Source: CAYOVG01 sp964407285
Lineage (GTDB): Bacteria > Desulfobacterota > Syntrophobacteria > Syntrophobacterales > Syntrophobacteraceae
Direction of reading: 5' to 3'
Assembly: GCA_964407285.1 (NCBI GenBank)
Contig: CAYOVG010000005.1
Coordinates: 1-56,909 of the forward strand
Length of the DNA stretch: 56,909 bases
The translations under genes were made by a program, and so were the position numbers. Within the stretch, counting starts at the first letter, position 1. The number at the start of each line of letters is the position of its first letter. The notes below the pieces were generated by a model, which was not told where the DNA came from, made no database searches, and saw only the letters and a program-made list of their open reading frames with translations. Of this stretch, positions 7,992-18,200 are shown one piece after another.

Positions 7992-10567
7992 TACGGTTCA
8001 TCCCCGAGGCATTTCCGGCAAGCGAGCGCCTCACGGACCTTGGCGGCCAGGTCCTGCTTCGAGAAGGGTTTCTGGATGAAGTTGACGTCCTCGTCCAGCA
8101 CCCCGTTATGGGCTATTACGTTGGCCGTATAGCCGGACATGAACAGATGTCCGAGGTTCGGGTAGCGGGCCGAGAGATGCCGGGCCAGGTCCCGCCCGTT
8201 CATTCCGGGCATGACCACATCGGTTATGAGCAGGTGGATCTCCCCCGCGTGTTCTTCCGCAATTCGCATGGCCTCGCCCGGCGTGCCCGCGGTCAGCGCG
8301 GCATACCCCAAACCTTCGAGCATCTTCCTGGTGAGATGCAGGATCGTCGGCTCGTCTTCCACCAGCAGGATGGTTTCGGAGCCCCTTTTCGCGGGCGGCT
8401 CCGGACCCGCCTGCTGTATCTGCCCGGCTACGGCCTCGCGCCGGGGGAAATAAACCTTGAAAGTCGTTCCCTTGCCCGGTTCGCTGTACACATTGATGAA
8501 GCCGTTGTTTTGCTTCACGATTCCATAGACCGTGGCCAGCCCGAGTCCCGTTCCCTTGCCCACTTCCTTGGTGGTGAAAAAAGGTTCGAAGACCTTGGCG
8601 AGCGTCTCCCGGTCCATGCCGCAGCCGTCGTCACTTACGGCCAGCAGTACGAACTCGCCGGGGGTAAATCCCGCGTGAGCGGCGCAGTAAGCCTCATCGA
8701 AGGTGGTGGTCCCCGTCTCGATCGTGATTCTGCCCACCCCCTCGATGGCGTCCCGCGCGTTTACGCAAAGATTGGCCAGAATGTGGTCGACCTGGCTGGA
8801 GTCGACCTTGACCGGCCACAGGTTCTCGCCGGGTATCCAGGCCAGATCGATGTTCTCCCCGATCAACCGCCGCAGCATTTTGAGCATCCCTTCCACGGTC
8901 TCATTGAGATCGAGCACCCTGGGGGCGATGGTTTGCCTGCGGGCAAAGGCCAGCAGTTGCCGGGTGAGGTCGGCCGATCGCCTCGCCGCCCTGTCTATTT
9001 CCACGAGGTGCGCAAGAAGCGGGTGGTCCGGTCCCATCTGTTCCCCGGCCAGTTCCGTATGGCCGAGAATCACGCTGAGCATATTGTTGAAATCGTGAGC
9101 CACGCCTCCCGCCAACCTGCCCACCGACTCCATCTTCTGGGCCTGGTTGAACTGGGCCCGCAGTTTTTCCCGTTCCGCCTCGGCCCGCCTTTGCTCGGTA
9201 ATATCAACAGCAACTCCCAGTACTGCCCGCGCTTTATTGCCGGAGCTGAAGAAAGGGACCTTGGTGGTCTGCAGCAAACGGACCCGGCCCGAGGCGTCGG
9301 TGTAGGCCTCTTCCTCGATGAACCGGGTTTCGCCCTTCTCCATGACTTCTCGGTCATCACGCAACATGCGCCGCAGTTCTTCCTCGTCGGGGTGAAATTC
9401 TCCATGGAGTCTCCCCGTAAGATCACCGACGCTGGTGTTGTAGCCTTCGGCGACCGCCCGGTTTACCAGGAGATATCTCCCATCCCGGTCTTTTACGAAG
9501 ATCATGTGCGGCACCAGGTCGATAATCTGCCGGAGCCGCGCTTCGTTTTCCCTTAGAACCTCCCCGGCGATCTTCAGTTCGGTTATGTCCTGAACCGTTC
9601 CGAACCCGCCCGTTAGCGACCCATCTTCGTCGAATTCCAATTCCGCTCTCTCCCGCACCCACTTCACGGACACGCCGGCAAGGATCCTGTGCTCGATGTC
9701 GTAGGGCAGGCCGCGAAGGGCATTGGTCCACTGCCGGTCGACGTATTCGCGATCCTCCGGATGAACCGCGGCGAGGAACGAATCGTAGGTGAGGGGGGTC
9801 CCCTTGTGGATGCCGAAAATCCGGTAAGTCTCATCGGACCAGAGCAATTCGTTACGGCGCATGTCGAGACGCCAGCTTCCGATTCGCGCCACGGCCTGAG
9901 CGCGGTTCAAATCGTGCCGGCTCTTGCGAAGTTCCTCCTCCGTCGCCTTGCGCTCGAGAATTTCGGCCTGCAGTTTCTGGTTGGCTTCATACAACTCGGC
10001 GGTGCGCTCCCGCACCCGTGCTTCCAGTTCTTCATGGTTGCGGCGCAACTGCTCTTCGACCGCCTTGCGTTCGGTCAGATCGGAGACGATGACGCAATAC
10101 CCTTGCTTGCCGTCGAAATCCACCGCATTTATGGAAGCGCTCGCTGTAAAGGCGGCGCCGTTTGGATCGAGGAGTCTTATCTCCCCCCTGGCGCTCCCTT
10201 CCTTTCCGGCTCTGTCGATGAGCGATTCAAAGGCTTTGCGTTCTTCCAACGGGATGAAGCCCGCGATCGAAGTCCCGACCAGTTTCGTGGGGACCGCGCA
10301 CAGCATCCGCTCCACGCAAAGATTCCCATAGAGAACGGTCCCTTCTTGTGAAAGAGCGAGGGCCCCCTCGTTCATGGAATCCATGAGGATGCGGTAGACT
10401 CTATCGGCTCCTTCGAGCGTATAGATCTTCTCGCCTCCCGAGCCGGTTATGGCGAGAGCATCGACTTCACCCCCCCGGATGGCCCGCAACACCTCTTCCG
10501 CCTCGCGGGGCCGCCCCCGGAGTCCCTCGTCTTCACGCGGCAATCCTTTCCCGTTCTTCTCTTCCAT
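7991..10567 (-). CDS. Kai-operon hybrid histidine kinase: three PAS domains, kinase, receiver
   Basis: Last gene of the Kai operon, 858 residues. The N-terminal segment REAEEVLRAIRGGEVDAL...YTLEGADRVYR is a leader I associate with kinases found beside kaiC/kaiB genes. It is followed by PAS 1 (about 55-170), a coiled-coil linker, PAS 2 of the PAS_3 type (about 230-335, WSDETYRIFG), PAS 3 (about 340-460), HisKA with His in GGVAHDFNNML, HATPase_c (NLCVNARDAI, VSDDGCGMD, GTGLGLATVYGIVKQ) and a C-terminal receiver (Asp in LLITDVVMPGMNG, QKPF loop). No membrane segment is visible, so it is probably cytosolic. A GGAGG site precedes the ATG, which starts 18 bases after the upstream kaiB stop. It is a plausible phospho-relay partner of KaiC/KaiB, as SasA is in cyanobacteria, but it lacks SasA's KaiB-like sensor domain. 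Confidence 0.92.
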   Translation of the reverse strand: MEEKNGKGLPREDEGLRGRPREAEEVLRAIRGGEVDALAITGSGGEKIYTLEGADRVYRILMDSMNEGALALSQEGTVLYGNLCVERMLCAVPTKLVGTSIAGFIPLEERKAFESLIDRAGKEGSARGEIRLLDPNGAAFTASASINAVDFDGKQGYCVIVSDLTERKAVEEQLRRNHEELEARVRERTAELYEANQKLQAEILERKATEEELRKSRHDLNRAQAVARIGSWRLDMRRNELLWSDETYRIFGIHKGTPLTYDSFLAAVHPEDREYVDRQWTNALRGLPYDIEHRILAGVSVKWVRERAELEFDEDGSLTGGFGTVQDITELKIAGEVLRENEARLRQIIDLVPHMIFVKDRDGRYLLVNRAVAEGYNTSVGDLTGRLHGEFHPDEEELRRMLRDDREVMEKGETRFIEEEAYTDASGRVRLLQTTKVPFFSSGNKARAVLGVAVDITEQRRAEAEREKLRAQFNQAQKMESVGRLAGGVAHDFNNMLSVILGHTELAGEQMGPDHPLLAHLVEIDRAARRSADLTRQLLAFARRQTIAPRVLDLNETVEGMLKMLRRLIGENIDLAWIPGENLWPVKVDSSQVDHILANLCVNARDAIEGVGRITIETGTTTFDEAYCAAHAGFTPGEFVLLAVSDDGCGMDRETLAKVFEPFFTTKEVGKGTGLGLATVYGIVKQNNGFINVYSEPGKGTTFKVYFPRREAVAGQIQQAGPEPPAKRGSETILLVEDEPTILHLTRKMLEGLGYAALTAGTPGEAMRIAEEHAGEIHLLITDVVMPGMNGRDLARHLSARYPNLGHLFMSGYTANVIAHNGVLDEDVNFIQKPFSKQDLAAKVREALACRKCLGDEP

Positions 10568-10585
10568 GCGTTGCGCCTCCGGATT

Positions 10586-10936
10586 TCAGACGTTCTTTCC
10601 CTGCCGGACAATGCTCAAGCCGGCCAGTACCCTCTCGCTGTTCGAGAGGTCTCCGATGAACCGCCGCAGCGGCGGGGGAAGCTCCTTCACGAGGGTGGGG
10701 GCGGCAATTACCTGCGCCTGCCTGGCAAGCCCGGGCCTTTTGTAAATGTCGATCACCTCGAGTTCGAAGCGGCCTTCCAGGTGGTCCCTGCAAATGGCCT
10801 CTATGTTCTCGATCGCCTTGCGGGAATTCGGGGTGAGACCTGTGACGTAGAGCTTGAGGACATACGTCGCTTTCTCCCGGTCTTTCAGCGCCTCGTCAAA
10901 TTCGTCCGGGCAATTCCCGATCCGTTCTTCTGTCAT
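10586..10936 (-). CDS. kaiB: KaiB-family protein 2
   Basis: A KaiB domain with the canonical landmarks: LKLYVTGLTPNSRKAIENIE, then VIDIYKRPGLA, AAPTLVKELPPPLRRFIGDL and VLAGLSIV. KaiB adopts either a tetrameric fold or a thioredoxin-like fold; the latter binds the KaiC CI ring. The PPP-containing segment and GDLS region typical of cyanobacterial KaiB are retained. The start at 10936 (116 residues) begins with a polar leader; an in-frame ATG at 10984 would add 16 residues but has its purine run immediately adjacent, so I prefer 10936. It is a diverged paralogue of the neighbouring KaiB and lies between it and the hybrid kinase gene. The N-terminal about 25 residues (TEERIGNCPDEFDEALKDRE) are an acidic extension absent from short KaiBs. 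Confidence 0.93.
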   Translation of the reverse strand: MTEERIGNCPDEFDEALKDREKATYVLKLYVTGLTPNSRKAIENIEAICRDHLEGRFELEVIDIYKRPGLARQAQVIAAPTLVKELPPPLRRFIGDLSNSERVLAGLSIVRQGKNV

Positions 10937-11029
10937 GGTAACGCGTCCCCGTGTGTTGAACCTTTGAAATGACGGAGTTAACATTCCTCATTCGCAGACT
11001 GACTTCATGGTCCGAAAAGACCTTCGCGG

Positions 11030-11332
11030 TCACAAACCCAGACCGGCGCGCAGGGCCTTGCGGTCGCTCATGTCGCCGACGAGTCTTCGCGCCGGAAGGG
11101 GCCGCTCTTTCACGAGCGTCGGAGTGGCGAGGATCTGGTCTTTTCCGGCGAGCTTCGGGTTCGCAAGCAGGTCCACGACCTCGATCCTGTATCGGCCCTC
11201 GAGCTGCTCTTCGCAGAACTCCTTCAAATTCGCGATAGCCTGAAGCGACCTGGGAGTCCGCCCCGCAACATAGAGTTTGAATTCCCAGACTTCTTCCCTG
11301 TCCATTTCCCCGGTTTCCACTTTCTTCGTCAT
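11030..11332 (-). CDS. kaiB: KaiB-family protein 1
   Basis: A 100-residue KaiB: FKLYVAGRTPRSLQAIANLK, RIEVVDLLANPKLAGKDQ, ILATPTLVKERPLPARRL, VGDMSDRKALRAGLGL. It matches cyanobacterial KaiB along its whole length. The proline-rich loop reads RPLP instead of PPP, a difference in the region that switches fold. The start codon overlaps the kaiC stop (ATGA arrangement), so it is translationally coupled to KaiC, which it presumably binds. Having two non-identical KaiB proteins behind one KaiC suggests they bind different partners or act in competition; this is inference. Confidence 0.95.
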   Translation of the reverse strand: MTKKVETGEMDREEVWEFKLYVAGRTPRSLQAIANLKEFCEEQLEGRYRIEVVDLLANPKLAGKDQILATPTLVKERPLPARRLVGDMSDRKALRAGLGL

Positions 11333-13080
11333 GGACGCTCGCCGCCTTCTTCCGGCGCATCGGTTTCAGACGCGGCATCGGCTTTGCGAAGGAGGGCTAT
11401 CTCCTCTCGTTGCCGGACAAGCGTCGTGTTTCGCAGCTTTTCTTCCAGGGCGATCCGCTTCATCTCTTCCTCCTCTGCTTCGGATTCGGCCTGGAGAGCG
11501 GCAATCCGAGCCTCTCTCACCTTGCGCCGCCGCTCGATCTCGCGAAGCCTGCGCTCGACATCCTGCTGCCTGGCGAGCGCTTCCTCCCGCTCTCGCGCCT
11601 CCTGGGTCGCCCGCGCAGCGCCGGTCAGCACGCCTCCCGGCCCCACATAGACATCCACAAGCTCCACGCCGCGGCCGGTCAGGAGAAACTCCCGCACCTG
11701 GTTGGAATGCGTCATTCCTCGGGATTTGATGATGTAGATTCCACGGTTTCGCTCTCCGTCGATCTCGAGGTCGCGAACGAGGACCCAGGTGTCCATGAGC
11801 GAGGAGACCCCGATGTCCGTCATCTCGATACTGTCTTTGTTTCCCACGAGGCTCGTGAAAAGCGATGTGATGCCGTGTTGCTTCATGATATCCACCATGC
11901 GCATGAGGAGAAGCTTCACCTCGGAGGTGTCGCCGACGGTGATGAGGTTCGATACCGGATCCACGATAACGACGGAGGGTTTGATTTCCCTTATGAACTT
12001 GTGCATTCCCACGAGGTGCGTCTCAAGCCCGTAGGCGGTGGGCCTGGCCGCATGGATGCGAAGAAGGTCCTTTTGTATCCACTTATCGAGGTCGAGTCCG
12101 ATGGAGCGCATGTTCCGGACGATCTGGTCCCGGGATTCCTCGAAGGCGAAGTAGAGGCACGTTTCGCCCCTCCCGCAGACAGCATCGGCAAAGCAGGCGG
12201 CGATGCTCGTTTTGCCCGTTCCGGACGTGCCCGATACGAGAATGCTGCTTCCACGGAAGAACCCTTCGCCCCCCAGCATGGCATCGAGGCGCGGGATGCC
12301 CGATGAGATCCGTTCGGTGGAAACCTTGTAGTCGAGGCCGACGGAAGTGATGGGAAGGATCGTGATGCCCTCGTCATCGATCAGGAAGGGATACTCGTTG
12401 GTTCCGTGCATGGAGCCGCGGTACTTGACGATACGGAACCTTCTCGTGGATACCTGCGCCGTTACCCTGTGGTCGAGGAGTATCACGCAGTCCGAAATGT
12501 ACTCCTCGAGGCCGTGGCGCGTGAGGGTGTCTTTACCCTTTTCCGCCGTGATGACCGCCGTAACCCCTCTTTCCTTGAGCCAGCGGAAAAGGCGGCGGAT
12601 CTCCGCCCTGAGGATGGATTCGTTGGGGAAGCCCGCGAAGAGGGCTTCCAGGGTATCCATCACGACCCGCTTTGCCCCGATGGTGTCGATGGCGTCCGCA
12701 AGCCTTACGAAGAGCCCCTCGAGATCGTACTCGCCGGTCTCCATGATTTCCCGGCGCTCGATGTGGACATAGTCGACTATGAGCTTTTCCCGCTCCGCCA
12801 GGTCCTGCAGATCGAATCCGAGGGATTTGACGTTTCTCACCAGGTCCATTTCGGTCTCCTCGAAGGAGACGAATACGCCGGGTTCGTCGAACCGGGTGGC
12901 CCCACGGACGAGGAATTCCATCCCGAAGAGGGTTTTTCCGCATCCCGGTCCCCCCGTCACCAGGGTGGGCCGCCCCTTGGGGAGCCCCCCTCCGGTGATT
13001 TCATCGAACCCCCTGATGCCCGTGCGCGCTTTGAGCAGAGTGTTTTCCACCGTATCGCCGACTGCTTTCCTGTCATTCAT
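11329..13080 (-). CDS. kaiC: KaiC, double RecA-like ATPase/autokinase with C-terminal coiled coil
   Basis: A 583-residue two-domain KaiC. CI: Walker A GGPGCGKT (43-50), catalytic Glu pair E74/E75, Walker B-like VVMDTLEA. CII: Walker A SGTSGTGKT (283-291), Glu pair E314/E315 (FEES), VIVDPVSN. The CII phosphorylation loop reads T421-x4-S426-S427 in EMTDIGVSSLMDT, aligning with T426/S431/T432 of Synechococcus KaiC, so autokinase activity is likely. Beyond about residue 490 a highly charged heptad-rich helix of about 80 residues replaces the short KaiA-binding tail. The start at 13080 is chosen because it makes a TAATG overlap with the upstream kinase stop and begins directly before the CI domain; a frame extending to 13302 only reads through that kinase gene. 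No kaiA is present. Confidence 0.95.
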   Translation of the reverse strand: MNDRKAVGDTVENTLLKARTGIRGFDEITGGGLPKGRPTLVTGGPGCGKTLFGMEFLVRGATRFDEPGVFVSFEETEMDLVRNVKSLGFDLQDLAEREKLIVDYVHIERREIMETGEYDLEGLFVRLADAIDTIGAKRVVMDTLEALFAGFPNESILRAEIRRLFRWLKERGVTAVITAEKGKDTLTRHGLEEYISDCVILLDHRVTAQVSTRRFRIVKYRGSMHGTNEYPFLIDDEGITILPITSVGLDYKVSTERISSGIPRLDAMLGGEGFFRGSSILVSGTSGTGKTSIAACFADAVCGRGETCLYFAFEESRDQIVRNMRSIGLDLDKWIQKDLLRIHAARPTAYGLETHLVGMHKFIREIKPSVVIVDPVSNLITVGDTSEVKLLLMRMVDIMKQHGITSLFTSLVGNKDSIEMTDIGVSSLMDTWVLVRDLEIDGERNRGIYIIKSRGMTHSNQVREFLLTGRGVELVDVYVGPGGVLTGAARATQEAREREEALARQQDVERRLREIERRRKVREARIAALQAESEAEEEEMKRIALEEKLRNTTLVRQREEIALLRKADAASETDAPEEGGERP

Positions 13081-15254
13081 TAACTGCTTTCTCCTCTCTC
13101 TTTCCGGGGAAGCTCTTCTTGCACGAGGGGCAAGTAGACATCGAACGTCGAACCCTGTCCCACTCGACTCCGCACGCCGACGGCCCCGCCGTGCGCCCGC
13201 GCCAGGCCCAGCACCACGGACAATCCCAGGCCCCTTCCCGTGAACCTGGTGGAGAAGAACGGGTCGAAGATCTTTTCGTGCATGGAATCGTCCAGACCGC
13301 ACCCGGTATCGGAAACCGAAAGGAGTGCGTAGGCGTCCGCCTTCGGCTCCCAGTCGAACGGGAACAATCTCGATTCGCGGATTTCCGCCGCCGGTACGGT
13401 GTGGAGCCCGAGAGTAATGCGGCCGGCGGCTTCGCCGATGGCTTCGACGGCATTCAGAACCAGGTTGGTCGTGATCTGCCGCAGGTGCGCCCTGTCCGCC
13501 CGGATGATCGCTTGCTCGGATGACGGTTCGGTGTCGAGATGAATGTTTCCGGGTATCGATGCTCTCAAAAGAGCGCGCATGTCTCCGATGAATTCTCTCA
13601 AATCGAGGGATTCTCTCTTGCCGACGGTCTGCCCAAGGTAGGTCAGCATGAACCGGCTTAACTCCGCGGCCCGGCGCGATGCGCTCATGGCTTCACCGAC
13701 GCATGTCCGCAGCTCCGACCCGTGTGGCGCATCCTCCAGGGCGAATTCCAGGTTTCCTATCACGGCGCCCAGCATGTTGTTGAAGTTATGAGCGGTGGCC
13801 CCGGCCATCCTGGTAAGGCTTTCCGCCTTCGCTGTCTGCTGCAGCCGTTGCTCCAGTCGCACGCTTTCCTGCTCGGCTCGCTTGCGGTCGGTTATATCGT
13901 CATGGGTGACGACCACGCCGCGCGTGTCGCCGCTGAGAGGGGACACACGCATGAGAAACCAGCGCTCCAGCGTCGGCGAGTGGCAGGGGTATTCCATGCT
14001 GAAGTGGTCCCGGAGCCCCTCCATGACAGCCCTGATCCCCCTCAAAGCGGCGGCTGCCGACTCGTCGGCGTCGCCTTCGGACCGTCCGCACACCGACAGA
14101 TAATTCGATCCGACACCGGCACCTTCGTCCGCCAGGCCATTCTCTTCGGCAAAGCATTTCCAGGCCTTGTTGACCGCCAGGATCTTTCCGTCGTGGTCGA
14201 GGACCGCCACGTTGGACGTCAGCGCGTCCAGGACGTCTTTTACGAACAGTTCGCTCGCCTTCAGCGCCTGCTCCGCCGTCTTGCGATCCGATACATCCCG
14301 GATGGATTCAATCGCTCCGAACACCTTTCCCGAGCTGTCCCGAAGGACCGAAGCCGTGCCCCACAGGTAGGCCCCTTTGCCTCCGAATACCTGGGGAACG
14401 TAGACTTCCCCGGAAAGCACATCCCCTTGTGTCCGGATGTAGTCGTAATTCGCATGGTGTCGCTCCATGACGCGGGAGAGGGCCAGGTCGATCAGGATGG
14501 GCCGCCTATACCCGTAGAAGGGCACGGCGTACTCATAATCTCCTTTCCCGAACATGTCATCCTTCGAAACACCCGTCATCTTCTCGATAGCCATGTTCCA
14601 GGCTATGACGCGCCCGCCTGCGTCGATCACGAACGTTGCATCCGGAAGGAATTCGATGATCGCATCGAGCCGTTTGCGTGCTTCGTGCAGGTCGGTGATG
14701 TCGCTCACTATGACCAGCAACGCCCTGCGGGTCGAATCGATTGCGGTGGAGTCCTCGAACTGGAGTTCGCGGGATGCGGCTTCGATCCGGGCGTGGAACG
14801 GAGCGCCGCTCTTGCGCTTCATGCGGACGACGATCTGCTTTTCCGTCGGATTGCGGAAAAAGGAGCGGAAACGGGCCAGAAAGATCTGCGCGTCTTCGGC
14901 AACCATGGCGTCGGTGAACGCAACGCCTCTGAAATCGTCGCCTTCGCGGTTCAGCATAGCGCACCATGTGGCGTTGGTCTGGCGAATGATTCCGAAACCG
15001 TCCAAAACGACGTATCCCACGGGGGCGTGCCCGTAGAGCGCGGCGAACCGGTCCCTGGATTCCTGTAGCGCCAACTGGGCTTCCCGCAGTTCCTCGTTTT
15101 GCAGTTCCAGTTCCGCCTGGTAGACGGCCAGTTCCTGGGCAAGTTCCTTGATTCCGCTCAGGTCCCCGGCCTGGAAGGCTTCCGGGGATTCGGCAAGGAG
15201 CGCCTCCGCCCGCTTGCGCAGAGCATCGGATTTTTCGTGCTTTGCGGGGTTCAT
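13080..15254 (-). CDS. Kai-operon PAS histidine kinase
   Basis: A 724-residue cytosolic-looking kinase. It opens with a helical leader (ELAVYQAELELQNEELREAQ) also seen in two other kinases of this window, then a PAS domain (LYGHAPVGYVVLDGFG), at least two further PAS domains (about 205-330 and 335-460), HisKA with His in GATAHNFNNMLGA, and HATPase_c (LVLNAVEAIGE, VSDTGCGLDDSM, GRGLGLSVVLGLARAHGG). There is no receiver, so its phosphate must go elsewhere. Its start overlaps the end of the CheB-CheR-PAS gene by four bases (ATGA) and its stop overlaps the kaiC start by one base, so it is locked into the Kai operon. It may send signals into KaiC/KaiB or the downstream hybrid kinase. Its exact role is not readable from sequence. 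Confidence 0.92.
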   Translation of the reverse strand: MNPAKHEKSDALRKRAEALLAESPEAFQAGDLSGIKELAQELAVYQAELELQNEELREAQLALQESRDRFAALYGHAPVGYVVLDGFGIIRQTNATWCAMLNREGDDFRGVAFTDAMVAEDAQIFLARFRSFFRNPTEKQIVVRMKRKSGAPFHARIEAASRELQFEDSTAIDSTRRALLVIVSDITDLHEARKRLDAIIEFLPDATFVIDAGGRVIAWNMAIEKMTGVSKDDMFGKGDYEYAVPFYGYRRPILIDLALSRVMERHHANYDYIRTQGDVLSGEVYVPQVFGGKGAYLWGTASVLRDSSGKVFGAIESIRDVSDRKTAEQALKASELFVKDVLDALTSNVAVLDHDGKILAVNKAWKCFAEENGLADEGAGVGSNYLSVCGRSEGDADESAAAALRGIRAVMEGLRDHFSMEYPCHSPTLERWFLMRVSPLSGDTRGVVVTHDDITDRKRAEQESVRLEQRLQQTAKAESLTRMAGATAHNFNNMLGAVIGNLEFALEDAPHGSELRTCVGEAMSASRRAAELSRFMLTYLGQTVGKRESLDLREFIGDMRALLRASIPGNIHLDTEPSSEQAIIRADRAHLRQITTNLVLNAVEAIGEAAGRITLGLHTVPAAEIRESRLFPFDWEPKADAYALLSVSDTGCGLDDSMHEKIFDPFFSTRFTGRGLGLSVVLGLARAHGGAVGVRSRVGQGSTFDVYLPLVQEELPRKERGESS

Positions 15255-18200
15255 GATGGGATCTCCTGCAGCGATCCGTACAGCCGCCGGACGACGCCCT
15301 CATCGTTTCGTTCCGCCTGTCCTCGGGCTATGCAGCGCATCGGCGCGCCGTCGGAGCGCACCGCGGTAAGCTCCAGTTCGTAGGAGGTCCCCTCTTCCAG
15401 GGCCTTTTCCACGGCCTGCCCGAGGAGTTCCATCGATTGCGGCGTGTACAGATTGTGGTGCTCGGCAAACGAGGGCGCTTCCGGGGCGGGCTCGAGCCCG
15501 AAGAGCCGAAACAGGTTCTCTGACCATGTGACGGTATCGGTCGCCACGTCCCATGTCCAGCTTCCCATGCGGGCGGTCCTTTCGGCGTCGGAGAGCAGAT
15601 GGTAGAGGCAGCGGAACCGCTCTTCGCTTTCCCTGAGCCGCTCTCCGGCGAGTTTGCGTTCGGTGATGTCTTCGAAGCCGACCGCCAGGCGGTTGCCCGG
15701 CAGGGGGAAGGCATGCACGTGGAAGAGACCCTGCAACCGGTCGTCCCGGTAGGAGACTTCGGGCTCGTACACGGGTTCACCCTCCCGGAAGGCGTTCAGA
15801 AAGCTCTCCCGCAGGCGTTCTCCCTGCTCGCCGGGCCACAGTTCGGTGAATCGTTTGCCGAGGCATGACCGCACGTCCAGCCCGGTGATCTTTTCCGCCG
15901 CCCGATTGCCGCTCCTCAGGACCAGGTCCCCCGCCTCGGTCACGTCGTAGACGAACATCCCAGAGGGCATGTGACGAACGATATCCTCCTCGGACCGGCG
16001 CAGGCTTTCGAGGTGCTCGCAGACCGTACGAAGCGGGGTGACGTCGACCATCGTGAGCACTACCCCCGAGAATGTCCGCGGACCGACATGATAGGGCAGG
16101 ACGCGCAGCAGGTACCACCGGCCGTCATTCGTCCGCACGTCTTTCTCGTAGGACCGTTCGTTCATCTGGACCTCGCGGGCCGCGGCCGCGGGGTCGAAGT
16201 CGATCAGCCGGTGAGCCATGTGCGTCAAGGGGCGTCCGATATCGCTTTCCTTGATGTGAAACACTCCGGCCGCCTGGGGCGAAAAGCGCCTGATGCAAAG
16301 GTCTTCGTCCAGTATCAGCGTTCCGATCAGGGAACTGGACAAAAGGTTTTCCACGTCGTTTTGCAGTTCGACCAGTTCGATGATCTTGTTTTGATACTGG
16401 GTGTTGACGGTATGCAGTTCCTCGTTGGTGCTCTGCAATTCTTCATTGGTGCTCTGCAGTTCTTCGTTGCCGGCCAGCAGTTCCTCGTTGGTCGCCTGCA
16501 GTTCTTCGTTTGAGGTTTCGAGTTCCTCTATGGTGGCCTGCAAATTCTCGCGGGTAAACTGCAGTTCCTGCTCAAGGTACTGCAGGCGCCGGCCGGTCTC
16601 TTCGTCCATGTTGTATTCGGTTGCGTCGTCTCCGGAGTGCGAGTCGGTTTCCCCGATGCGTTCGAAGAAGACAACCGCCAGGGGCTCTTCGCTCTTGCCG
16701 CCCGGAAGCGGACGTATGCGCAGCCGCATGGCGCGCGAGACGCCCGCTTCGCGCAGACGCACATTGGTGTAGACCAGTTCTTCGCCGGTTCGAAGCGTCT
16801 TCTGAATACCGGTGGCCAGCGGGATGGCCAGTTCGCGATCCACCATCTTCGAAATATCGTAGACGGTTCGTCCCGAGGGGAAGGTGAAAATGCCGCCCGG
16901 ATCACCCACCGTATAGAGCATCTCCAGGTGCTCGTTGACCGCCACGGCCAGGGGGGCATACGAGGTGGCCACTGCTTCGAGCAGGCGAGTGAGCAGACGC
17001 TCCTGTTCGCGCAAGGCCGCCGTTCGCGGGGGGCGTGCGTGCCTGGCGACGGCCAGTGGAAGGTGCGCCTCCTGCTTCGGGACCGTCTCCAGGTCGCCCG
17101 GCCCGATGCGAATGCGCGCCTTGCCCAGGGAACGGTAGATTTTGGCCTTGCGGTCGACCGGTTCGAAGTACTCCTCCATCTCGCCCACCGTCTCGCTGGT
17201 TCCCAGCAGCAGGATACCTCCCGGACGCAGCGAATAATTGAACATCTCAAAAGCCCTCTGCTGAAGATTCGTCTGAAGGTATATCAGCAGGTTGCGGCAA
17301 CTGACCAGATCGATGCGGGTAAACGGCGGGTCTTTCACCAGGTTGTGCTTCGCGAAGACCACCATCTCGCGAATGGACCGGATTACCTGGTACGAGTCGC
17401 CGCGGCGGTAGAAGTACTTCGTGAGCAGGACCGGATTGAGGTCCGCGGCGATGCTCTCGGGGTACAACCCGGTCCCGGCTTTTGCGACCGCATCACGGTC
17501 GATGTCGGTGGCGAATATTTTAATGTCCCTGGACACGCCCATGGTCTCCATGACTTCGAGGGCGAGAATGGCCAGGGTGTAGGCTTCCTCGCCCGTCGAG
17601 CATCCGGCCGTCCAAAAGCGCGCTTCGCGGTCGGTCCACCGCTCGAAAAGATCGGGCAGCACGCGCTCCTGCAGTACGGCCATGACCTGCGGGTCACGGA
17701 AGAAACTGGTCACTCCGATCAGCAGTTCCCGGTAGAGCACGGAAATTTCGGAGGGCGTCTGCTCTGCGTACCGGACGTAGGCGTCCAGGTCCGCCACCTG
17801 CGTGATCGCGATGCGACGTTCGATGCGCCTGCCGATGGTGCTGGGCTTGTAATACGTGAAGTCGACCTTGGTCCTGGCCCGCAACAGCGAAAAGAGGCGG
17901 GTGAGGCCTGTTTCGTCCGTCAACGCCTGCTGCCGCCGGTCCTGTCGCGTCGCGTAAGGGTGGCGCAGGCAGGCCAGGAGTTGAGAGGGCATCTCCTCGG
18001 GCGGCAACACGAAGTCCGCCACCCCCGTCGAGGCGGCGGCGCGAGGCATGCCGTCGAACTTCGCGCTTCCCTCGTCCTGCACCATCACCAGGCCGCCCCA
18101 CTCCTTGATGGCGCGCACGCCGCGCGTGCCGTCGCTTCCCGTGCCGGAGAGAATGACGCCGACCGCCTGCTCTCCCTGGTCTTCCGCCAGCGAACGCAGG

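Noticed and set aside
10586..13080. A full cyanobacterial-type circadian clock
   Set aside because: No kaiA, no SasA with a KaiB-like sensor domain and no RpaA-type regulator are present, so rhythmicity cannot be claimed.
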